This document shows, one piece after another, positions 16,893 through 23,807 of a stretch of DNA of 58,671 bases. The position numbers were made by a program, and so were the translations under genes. This DNA comes from Deltaproteobacteria bacterium. Lineage in GTDB: Bacteria; Desulfobacterota; Syntrophia; Syntrophales; Smithellaceae. The stretch covers positions 1 through 58,671 of the forward strand of contig JAKLGV010000019.1 in assembly GCA_022710585.1 (NCBI GenBank), in the 5' to 3' direction. How positions within the stretch are numbered: the stretch's first letter is position 1; every line of letters starts with the position of its first letter. Under the pieces are notes generated by a model. It was not told the DNA's origin, made no database searches, and saw only the letters and a program-made list of their open reading frames with translations.

Positions 16893-18091
16893 TACACAAT
16901 CTCCCTTCCAATAATCATATTCTGAACTTCCCGGACACCTTCATAAATGTCGATAATGTGAGCGTCGCGCGCCAGTTTGGAAATTTCATATTCATTTGTA
17001 AAACCGTAGCCACCATGCAGATGCAGGCCTTCCGTCGAACAAAACACGGCCGCTTCGGCGGCGGTGTTCTTGGCCAGCGAAGCATAAATCCCGGCATCAG
17101 CCGCTTTTTCCTGAATCTTAAAAATCGCCTTGAACAGGGCCATCTCGGCCAGCTCGACCTTTTTCCACATGGCGGTTAGCATCTCTCTTGCCACAGGCAG
17201 ATCACAAATCCGGCTGCCGAACTGTTTTCGTTCCCTTGTGTATTCCCGGGTTAAATCAAACGCCCTTCTGGCCAGCCCCAGGCCGATGGCGGCCACCATC
17301 GGGCGGGCGTAATCCAGAACGTCAACAATATACTTGAAGCCCAGACGCCGGTCGCCGATAATCTGATTTGGCGCCACAACGACATTTTCAAATGTCACGC
17401 TGGCAGTATTGGACAATCGCTGTCCCAGTTTGTCCTCCGGTTTGCCGATGATGATCTTTCCGCCCGCCGGAACATTGATTTCTCTGGTTGACGTTCCGAT
17501 ATCGAAAATGTCGGCAGACATGACGTGTTCCACCGGAATAATGACGCAGGCCATAAAATTGCCCGTCGGCTTGCCGACCTTGCAAAGCACCGTAAACTGG
17601 GAAGCATAGGATGCGTTGGTAATAAAGCACTTGGAGCCGTTTAATATATAGTTTCCGTCATCCCGCTTACTGATGAAGCTCGTCATCATCGAATTATCCG
17701 ATCCCGCGTTCGGCTCCGTCAGACAGAAAGAGGCCAGAATTGGTTTTTCGACAAAAGGCTTCAGGAATAGATTCTTCTGTTCTTCGGTACCGTGAAGACC
17801 GATAACCACATTGGCCAGGTCGTTGCACATAGCCGATGTGGCGATTCCGGTATCGCCATAGGAGAGCTCTTCAACGATCAGGGCGGACGTGAAGGCGTCA
17901 AGCTCATAGCCCCGGACGGATTCCGGAATGCTCAAATTGATTAAGCCGGTTTTCCAGGCCTTGTTGATGATCTCCCAGGGGAAGACATGCTCCTTTTCCA
18001 TTTCCAGAATCCGCGGCAAAATTTCATTTTTCACAAACCTGCGGACCATATCCAGATACAACCGCTGACTTTCGCTAAGATTAAAATCCAT
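16892..18091 (-). CDS. Acyl-CoA (or acyl-ACP) dehydrogenase
   Basis: 399 residues, standard ACAD length. FAD-site segments CLTEPNAGSDNSMM and HGGYGFTNEYEISKLARDA are present, and the catalytic Glu lies in DIYEGVREVQ. It introduces a trans-2 double bond in an acyl thioester, passing electrons to ETF. Its position inside a biosynthetic operon, with a 1-nt overlap to KAS III, suggests it acts on a chain made by the operon or prepares its starter, rather than in beta-oxidation. Confidence 0.87.
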   Translation of the reverse strand: MDFNLSESQRLYLDMVRRFVKNEILPRILEMEKEHVFPWEIINKAWKTGLINLSIPESVRGYELDAFTSALIVEELSYGDTGIATSAMCNDLANVVIGLHGTEEQKNLFLKPFVEKPILASFCLTEPNAGSDNSMMTSFISKRDDGNYILNGSKCFITNASYASQFTVLCKVGKPTGNFMACVIIPVEHVMSADIFDIGTSTREINVPAGGKIIIGKPEDKLGQRLSNTASVTFENVVVAPNQIIGDRRLGFKYIVDVLDYARPMVAAIGLGLARRAFDLTREYTRERKQFGSRICDLPVAREMLTAMWKKVELAEMALFKAIFKIQEKAADAGIYASLAKNTAAEAAVFCSTEGLHLHGGYGFTNEYEISKLARDAHIIDIYEGVREVQNMIIGREIV

Positions 18092-18218
18092 AAGTAAAAT
18101 CCATCACTTGATTTATTTGTATTTCAAGACAAACTTATCCACCCACTCCTTTGATGAACTTTCGCCGTTCAAGAAAGGAACTCTGCCTGTAATTTTCCAA
18201 CTCCCTTTTATGGTGTTT

Positions 18219-19631
18219 TTATGCTTCCGCTTCTTTCGGCAGTTCTACGCCGTACTTTTTCTGCAAAAACTTCGTCATCGTCACCGGATATAAAATGTAG
18301 GCCAGCACATCTTCATCACTGCGGGCCAGATCCCCCATCGTTTTTTTCGCCGCTTCAATTTCCGGTTCCAGATGATCAGCGGGCCTGCCGGTTATTGGCT
18401 CCTGCCCTCGCTTATAGTTCTTGAGTATCTTTTTCGTTAACTCCGCATCAATCGGCATCGGCGTTTTGCCGTAGAGCCCCAGAGCCAGGTCTTTGAGCTG
18501 ATTGGAAACCCGGACATAACGACCGAACAAAACGTTGAGGACCGCCTGCGCGCCGATAATCTGTGAAACCGGTGTAACCAGAGGCGGAGAGCCCATGTCT
18601 TTGCGTGTCTGCACCACTTCCTTGTATATTTCGGGTAGTCTGTCCAGAGCGTTCATTTCTTTAAGCTGACCGGTCAAATTGGAAATCATACCGCCGGGAA
18701 TCTGATGCGCCAGTACGCCGTTATCAATGATGGAAAGTTTATGCGTGGCCAGATGCGTATTGTACTTCGGCGCGATGCTTTCCAGATGATCACCCAGCAC
18801 GAGTATCTTGTTTAAATCAATTCCAGTTTCACGCTCCGTACCCTGCAGGGCCGCAACAATGGGTTCAATAGCAGGCATGGACGTTCTCAACGCAAAAGGC
18901 GCCAGACATGTATCCACCACATCCACACCGGCTTCTATGGCTTTTAAATACGTCATCGAAGCCATGCCGCTGGTGTAATGGGAATGCAGATGCAGCGGAA
19001 GTTTAATTTCCTTCTTGATGGCCGTCACCAGATCATAGGCGTCAAAAGGGGCCATAATGCCGCCCATGTCTTTGATGCAAATCGCATCCGCGCCCATCTT
19101 TTCCAGTTCTTTGGCCTTGCGGACAAAATATTCCACGGTATAAACTTCTCCACCCAGACGGACATCGGTCAGTGAATAGCAGAGAGCTCCCTGAAACTGC
19201 TTGCCGTTGGCCTTGATCCGCTCCGCGCACGATTCCATATTCCGGAAATCATTCAGTGCGTCAAAGCACCGGAAAACATCAATGCCGATTTCACAGGCCT
19301 TATCCACAAAAGCGCGCACGACATCATCGGCATAATGGCGGTAGCCGACGAGATTCTGGCCCCGCAGAAGCATGGCAAAAGGCGTTTTTTTGATATATTT
19401 TTTCAAAATCTTCGGCCGCATCCAGGGATCTTCATCCAGAAACCGGTGCATGGTATCAAACGTCGCTCCGCCCCAGACTTCCATCGCGTGGAAGCCGCAG
19501 TTATCCATTTCTTCGGCGATGGGGATCATATCTTCTGTACGCATCCTGGTCGCATAGATCGACTGATGCCCGTCGCGAAAAGTATTATCCTGAATTTTCA
19601 GGGGATTTTTTTTATTCTCCGTGTTTCTCAA
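18219..19631 (-). CDS. Carboxyltransferase subunit (PycB/OadA/transcarboxylase 5S-like), no biotinyl domain
   Basis: 470 residues. The N-terminal HMGL-like barrel has the carboxyltransferase signature DNTFRDGHQS, the EVWGGATFD segment, the reactive Lys in CIKDMGG and metal ligands in LHLHSHYTSG. The conserved carboxylase C-domain follows, ending about residue 470; the biotin-carrying MKM domain of full OadA is absent and must be separate. It moves CO2 between biotin and a keto acid such as oxaloacetate or pyruvate. Next to FabD it might feed malonyl-type extender units, but that is inference. Shine-Dalgarno GGAGAT is present. Confidence 0.85.
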   Translation of the reverse strand: MRNTENKKNPLKIQDNTFRDGHQSIYATRMRTEDMIPIAEEMDNCGFHAMEVWGGATFDTMHRFLDEDPWMRPKILKKYIKKTPFAMLLRGQNLVGYRHYADDVVRAFVDKACEIGIDVFRCFDALNDFRNMESCAERIKANGKQFQGALCYSLTDVRLGGEVYTVEYFVRKAKELEKMGADAICIKDMGGIMAPFDAYDLVTAIKKEIKLPLHLHSHYTSGMASMTYLKAIEAGVDVVDTCLAPFALRTSMPAIEPIVAALQGTERETGIDLNKILVLGDHLESIAPKYNTHLATHKLSIIDNGVLAHQIPGGMISNLTGQLKEMNALDRLPEIYKEVVQTRKDMGSPPLVTPVSQIIGAQAVLNVLFGRYVRVSNQLKDLALGLYGKTPMPIDAELTKKILKNYKRGQEPITGRPADHLEPEIEAAKKTMGDLARSDEDVLAYILYPVTMTKFLQKKYGVELPKEAEA

Positions 19632-19675
19632 AATATTATCTCCTTTGCGAATTATTCGCTTTGAATTTTAATAAA

Positions 19676-20626
19676 TCAGGTTGAAGTTTTAAAAATCTTT
19701 TCCGCCGCGTTCAGTCCGGTCACGGACTGACAGGCCACACCAATTGTCCTGAAAAAATCGCGCAGAGGACGGCCCGGTCCGACTTCATAGACGTCCTGCG
19801 CCTGCGCGGCAATCGCCTGCATGTTCTCTCGCCAGTTCACGGTATTGCTGATCTGGTTGATCAGATTCCGCCTGACCTCATCAGCGTCGGCCCGGTGAAA
19901 ACCGCCGGTAAAGTTCGATGTAACACTGGACGCGTTCTGCACGTTTAAAGAACCGGCGTATTTTTCCAGCGTCTCGGCAAACCGCCCCTCAATTGTTTTC
20001 ATCAGACGGCTGTGAAAAGGCGCGCTGACATTCAAGCGTATGAAGCGAAAACTCTTCTCCGCCGGAAAATTTTCCGTCAGGCGCTTTTCCGCTTCGTCAA
20101 TCGCCTTCAACTCACCACTGATGACCACCTGATTGGCGGAATTGATATTGGCAACACCCGCATTCAGCCCGTCCATCAACCGCCTCAGCATCTCCGTATC
20201 GATGTTATCGGCAATCACCGCCGCCATACCGCCGACGCCTACCGGCACAGCTTCCTGCATCAATCTGCCACGCGCCTGAACAATCTTGACGGTTTCCGCC
20301 AGCGGCAGCACGCCCGCGGCCACCAGGGCCGTAAACTCCCCCAGCGAATGACCGCCGAAATAATCCGGCGCGAAGCCATAACGTTTCTTCAATCCGCGCA
20401 GCATGCAGATTTCCGTCGTGACGATGCAAGGCTGCGTGAACTCGGTCAGATTGAGTCTTTCATCTTCACCGAAACACAACGCCCCGACATCCCAGCCCAG
20501 AGCGTCCGCCGCTTCTTCAAAAACCTGCCGGCAAACCGGCATCTGTTCATAAAAATCTTTTCCCATGCCGGACCTCTGCGAACCCTGGCCGGGAAAAACG
20601 ACTGCTGTTTTCTTATGATCTTTCAT
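19676..20626 (-). CDS. fabD: Malonyl-CoA:ACP transacylase
   Basis: 316 residues. FPGQGSQRSGMG at the N-terminus, the nucleophile in GHSLGEF and the His in NVSAPFHSRLM are diagnostic of FabD. It loads malonyl units on the ACP. It is the first gene of the minus-strand operon and is preceded by a plausible promoter. Confidence 0.9.
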   Translation of the reverse strand: MKDHKKTAVVFPGQGSQRSGMGKDFYEQMPVCRQVFEEAADALGWDVGALCFGEDERLNLTEFTQPCIVTTEICMLRGLKKRYGFAPDYFGGHSLGEFTALVAAGVLPLAETVKIVQARGRLMQEAVPVGVGGMAAVIADNIDTEMLRRLMDGLNAGVANINSANQVVISGELKAIDEAEKRLTENFPAEKSFRFIRLNVSAPFHSRLMKTIEGRFAETLEKYAGSLNVQNASSVTSNFTGGFHRADADEVRRNLINQISNTVNWRENMQAIAAQAQDVYEVGPGRPLRDFFRTIGVACQSVTGLNAAEKIFKTST

Positions 20627-20933
20627 TCAATCCAGCACCCCCTTTAAGGGGTCTCAATTTATCTTAAAATATTTATAATGACAACGACAAAATTATTAAA
20701 CGATGAGCACAATCTATGCCACAAAAGAAAAAACGATATGATCGTTGGAACATGACGTATTTGTTTCGTTTTTTCATAATTTTTAAAAACCGCTTTAAAT
20801 AAAAAGAGCGGTCCATGGCGCGTAAATCATTTCGCACAGCGCATAAATATTTACCCGGATCAGCTCGTATTGTGTTATCATGAAAACAAAAAAATTATCC
20901 ATCATCGACAAGCGTCAGAAAGGAGATAAGAGT
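20627..20933. other. Divergent intergenic region between fabD and the CFI-box gene
   Basis: AT-rich. It holds the probable fabD promoter (20656-20684, minus), a short hairpin CCGCT/AGCGG near 20791-20813, and the leader of the plus-strand gene with AGGAGATAAG just before its ATG. No further gene was seen. Confidence 0.6.
20656..20684 (-). promoter_or_regulatory. Candidate promoter of the fatty-acid/polyketide-like operon
   Basis: Read on the minus strand: TTGTCA (20684-20679), 17-nt spacer, TAAATT (20661-20656), about 30 nt upstream of the fabD ATG. An alternative TTTAAT/TATAAA pair overlaps it, so the exact start is uncertain. Confidence 0.45.
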
Positions 20934-21779
20934 ATGAAGAAATATATTTTAGGTCTGGTTGTGCTTTTGTATTGTTTGTGGGCTGTCAATCCATCATTTG
21001 CGTCTCCCGATCCCTTTTCTTTTACCGATCAGACCGGCGCGGAACTGAACGTACTGGTCACTTCCAATACCATAACATTGTCAGGAATCGATGACACGAC
21101 GCCTGTCTCCATTACTGCGGGTGCGTACTCCATCAACGGTGGACCCTACACAACTGAAGAAGGCACCGTGAGTGACGGCGATACTGTCACTGTTCAGTTG
21201 ACCTCCTCCGGAAGCTACACCGCGACAACAGAAGCCACCCTGACCATCGGCGATGTATCCGACACGTTCAGCATAACCACAAAATCAGAATTCGACGCGC
21301 TGAGTGATAGTCATGATGATTGTGGCCATTGCGATCATGACGGCCATTGCGAAGGCGGCTGTAACTGTGAAGGTGCAGTCCATTGTGATGGCGATGATCA
21401 TTGCCATTGTGAAGGCCTCTGTTATTGTGACGATGACGACGATGACCATGTCTTTATCACCTGCTTCATCGCCACGGCAGCATTTGGTTCGCCGTTAGCC
21501 AAACAGGTCCGGGTTCTACAGCAGTTCAGAGACCGGTATCTGCTGCCAAATGCCCTGGGAAAAAAGTTTGTCGCCTGGTATTATCACTATGGCCCTGTCG
21601 CCGCCAACTGGATTAAGGACAAGCCTTTGGCCAAAGCGGCAGTCCGGGCGGCGCTGTATCCTCTGATCGGCATCTCCTTCCTTCTGATTTCAGGCACCAT
21701 GCCCTTTGCGGCAGCCGGATTTTTGCTGTCGGTGCTGATTTACCTGCGGCTAAGACCGAAGAAGCCGGATGTGAGGTAA
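20934..21779 (+). CDS. Secreted CFI-box-CTERM protein with Cys/His/Asp-rich segment
   Basis: 281 residues from an ATG with AGGAGATAAG upstream. Signal peptide (KKYILGLVVLLYCLWAV...FA), then one beta-sandwich module (about 25-117; SDGDTVTVQLTSSGSY, ATLTIGDVSDTFSI). Residues about 125-172 are a striking Cys/His/Asp-rich stretch with ten Cys in 36 residues, ending in a run of six Asp. The C-terminus is the CFI-box domain (CFIATAAFGSPLAKQV...FRDRYLL) followed by a transmembrane helix and a basic tail, as in CFI-box-CTERM surface proteins. It probably sits in or is sorted at the cell envelope; metal binding is likely but unproven. Confidence 0.75.
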   Translation: MKKYILGLVVLLYCLWAVNPSFASPDPFSFTDQTGAELNVLVTSNTITLSGIDDTTPVSITAGAYSINGGPYTTEEGTVSDGDTVTVQLTSSGSYTATTEATLTIGDVSDTFSITTKSEFDALSDSHDDCGHCDHDGHCEGGCNCEGAVHCDGDDHCHCEGLCYCDDDDDDHVFITCFIATAAFGSPLAKQVRVLQQFRDRYLLPNALGKKFVAWYYHYGPVAANWIKDKPLAKAAVRAALYPLIGISFLLISGTMPFAAAGFLLSVLIYLRLRPKKPDVR

Positions 21780-21838
21780 TAATTTCATCTAAAAAGTCTT
21801 AATAAGAATCCAGCCTTTTAACAGGCTCAATTATTCCA

Positions 21839-21881
21839 ATCACAGGGGGCAAATTATTAATCTGATATTTGGCCCCTGTGT
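21839..21881. terminator. Stem-loop downstream of the CFI-box gene
   Basis: CACAGGGG pairs with CCCCTGTG and, after one mismatch, CAAAT with ATTTG, around a 13-nt loop. No clear U-tract follows, so intrinsic termination is only possible. Confidence 0.4.
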
Positions 21882-22009
21882 TACGAGGCATCCCTCAAAA
21901 TAGAACTTTAGTCTGTATGTAATCAGCCACGATTTCATTGACATACAAAAATATTCCACCTATTATTATTCTCAAACTAAATATTGCTGATCAAAATAAT
22001 GGAATTATC

Positions 22010-23257
22010 ATGAAGAAAACAGGCATCATCAATGATGAAGAAAAAATAAAATATCTGGAAGAAAATTATGGCAAGAATATTTTGCCGTTATCAGCCGTTG
22101 AAAATGATTGCTACCCGGGAAAGATCCCTTCCGAAGTACTAATCTTCTATAAAAAAGGAACTTCTCTTGCAAAACTCGAGGAACTGTTTTTTAAAACTGT
22201 TGAACAGTATAATCTTTTTTCGACTCGTTTGATCATGATTGATCACAATAAATTTGCTCTGCAATACTGTACGGATGGAATTGAAGTAAACATTTTACCG
22301 CCTGTCAATATTTCCTTTGAGGATATTCATATCGATGATGTAAAAAAAATGATGGTCCATGTTAAAACTCTTCCAGGAGAACCTCTTCTTGCCGTAACAG
22401 GAATGCCAATCAAAGACGGAATACTGGGGGCAATCAGTTGCTCTCACGCAATAGGCGATGGAATTGCCCTGATGCTTTTTCTATACGCATGGAATTGCAG
22501 TATAGAGGGAAATCCAGTTGCGCTTCCATCAGCTCAAAGGTTATTCAAAGGGAATCCGATTCGGTCTGAACAAATTGACAAGGTTTTCACTCCACCCTTA
22601 TCGGAGCTTAGTGAAGAAATTCAGGAGCGCTTCAAAATCGGAGACAACATAGAAACCTATACAGCAAGGGAATACTTCTCTGATGAATATCTCAGCGAAA
22701 TGAAATATATGTTAAAATCATATAATGCAGAACACGCAATTTCAAATAATCAAATCATGGCTGCATTTTTATTAAAGAAATATCACCATCAAATGTTGCC
22801 TAACACGGACAGAATTGTATTTAGAAACCCCATCAACCTCAGAAACATACATCCGGATATCGATTCAATGTATATCGGCAATGCATATTTTAACAGCATC
22901 GCCGAATTCACTAAAGACGAAATCAATAAAATGTCAGTAATTCAAATTGCCAGCCGTTTGAATGAATCAATTATTGAGATGAGAAATGCGAATTTCATGA
23001 AAAAAATAGTTTATTTGTCAGAATATGGGATAGAACTCAATGCTGAAATGTTTAATCATTATCCTCCTTTTGATACTGATAGGGACATCGTTTCCAGCAA
23101 CTTAACTCACTTGAATGATCTGGAATCTCTGTTTATGGGATCCAACGTCGGAAGTATTTTATACATTGACGCGTCAGTTCAAACAGGTTTTACGATGTTG
23201 AAAGAAAAAAGTGGAAGAATCTTTGCGCAAATTACAAGCAGATACCCATTGAAATAA
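22010..23257 (+). CDS. Condensation-domain/alcohol-acyltransferase-like protein
   Basis: About 415 residues. The HxxxDG motif of the CoA-dependent acyltransferase superfamily is seen in SCSHAIGDGIAL (near residue 145), with a preceding N-terminal half typical of condensation/wax-ester synthase/PapA folds (FSTRLIMIDHNKFALQYC) and a later FRNPINLR segment. It could form an ester or amide bond using an acyl thioester. Codons are clearly more AT-rich than in flanking genes. ATG at 22010 is chosen as the conserved-looking start (weak Shine-Dalgarno); a TTG at 21938 is the longer option. Converges with the microgene/radical SAM operon. Confidence 0.65.
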   Translation: MKKTGIINDEEKIKYLEENYGKNILPLSAVENDCYPGKIPSEVLIFYKKGTSLAKLEELFFKTVEQYNLFSTRLIMIDHNKFALQYCTDGIEVNILPPVNISFEDIHIDDVKKMMVHVKTLPGEPLLAVTGMPIKDGILGAISCSHAIGDGIALMLFLYAWNCSIEGNPVALPSAQRLFKGNPIRSEQIDKVFTPPLSELSEEIQERFKIGDNIETYTAREYFSDEYLSEMKYMLKSYNAEHAISNNQIMAAFLLKKYHHQMLPNTDRIVFRNPINLRNIHPDIDSMYIGNAYFNSIAEFTKDEINKMSVIQIASRLNESIIEMRNANFMKKIVYLSEYGIELNAEMFNHYPPFDTDRDIVSSNLTHLNDLESLFMGSNVGSILYIDASVQTGFTMLKEKSGRIFAQITSRYPLK

Positions 23258-23421
23258 ATTCTTCGACACAAAGTTACTTATCGCAACTCAATGACTACGG
23301 ATTTATTGCCCCACCTCTTCTATGAAAACAGAAGATAAAAAACACCATTAACTTGCAAAAGCCTTAGACATATTCATGATTCAAGTTCATGGTCTTTCTA
23401 GGATTATTGATACAACAGTTG

Positions 23422-23451
23422 TTATTTTAACGGACCACCTGCAATACCCAT
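23422..23451 (-). CDS. Microgene A, peptide MGIAGGPLK
   Basis: A 9-codon frame with an excellent ribosome site (GAGGGAGG ending about 5 nt before the ATG) and a TAA stop. The product shares the GGPLK end with microgene B; the shared part differs at the DNA level only by synonymous changes (CCG/CCA, AAA/AAG), which argues for selection on the peptide. Third in line behind the radical SAM gene. Candidate precursor of a modified peptide, or a leader peptide. Function unknown. Confidence 0.5.
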   Translation of the reverse strand: MGIAGGPLK

Positions 23452-23521
23452 AACTTCCTCCCTCAATATTTCTGGTTTTTGAAATTGAACATGCTATGCA
23501 AATAATAAAACACTAATTTTT

Positions 23522-23556
23522 GTACGTTACCTTTTTTTACAGAAAAGGTAACGTAC
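23522..23556. repeat. Perfect 14-bp inverted repeat between the microgenes
   Basis: GTACGTTACCTTTT (23522-23535) is the exact reverse complement of 23543-23556, around a 7-nt loop. It starts 20 nt after the stop of microgene B. No U-tract follows on either strand, so it is more likely an mRNA-stabilising, processing or attenuation hairpin than a simple terminator. Confidence 0.85.
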
Positions 23557-23575
23557 GCTTTCTGTCGTCTGATTT

Positions 23576-23608
23576 TTACTTTAATGGACCACCGCAAGAG
23601 CCACCCAT
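23576..23608 (-). CDS. Microgene B, peptide MGGSCGGPLK
   Basis: A 10-codon frame with a near-perfect ribosome site (AAAGGAGGAGG, 5-8 nt before the ATG) and its own strong promoter (TTGACA-18-TATAAA) about 40 nt upstream. The product contains one Cys and the GGPLK ending shared with microgene A. Such strong expression signals in front of so short a frame are unlikely by chance. The size recalls the tiniest known RiPP precursors, but no family is recognised. Confidence 0.6.
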   Translation of the reverse strand: MGGSCGGPLK

Positions 23609-23647
23609 GGTTTCCTCCTCCTTTCATGAATTGTTTATTTATATATT

Positions 23648-23677
23648 TTTATAATAAAAGATACGATATTTTGTCAA
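23648..23677 (-). promoter_or_regulatory. Strong sigma70-type promoter of microgene B
   Basis: On the minus strand: TTGACA (23677-23672), 18-nt spacer, TATAAA (23653-23648). Predicted leader of about 33 nt containing the AGGAGG site. Confidence 0.7.
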
Positions 23678-23714
23678 TAGAAAAAAATTTTCTCAGGCTC
23701 ATTTTCAAGAGTAA

Positions 23715-23768
23715 TCAATAATATGATGTATGAATATTTTTTAATGGACCGATTTGTTGAAATTGCAT
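23715..23768 (-). CDS. Possible microgene C, 17-residue peptide containing GPLK
   Basis: Frame of 17 codons starting 39 nt after the radical SAM stop, with AAGGAAG upstream of the ATG. The product is MQFQQIGPLKNIHTSYY: the GPLK core is shared with microgenes A and B but the TAA that ends them is missing (AAA AAT instead). It may be a diverged or decayed copy. Weak evidence on its own. Confidence 0.35.
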   Translation of the reverse strand: MQFQQIGPLKNIHTSYY

Positions 23769-23807
23769 CGTCTTCCTTTTTTTTCGTTACATAGGATCTT
23801 TTCTTGT

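Noticed and set aside
23522..23556. Inverted repeat read as an IS end or CRISPR repeat
   Set aside because: Single copy, no transposase and no spacer periodicity nearby.
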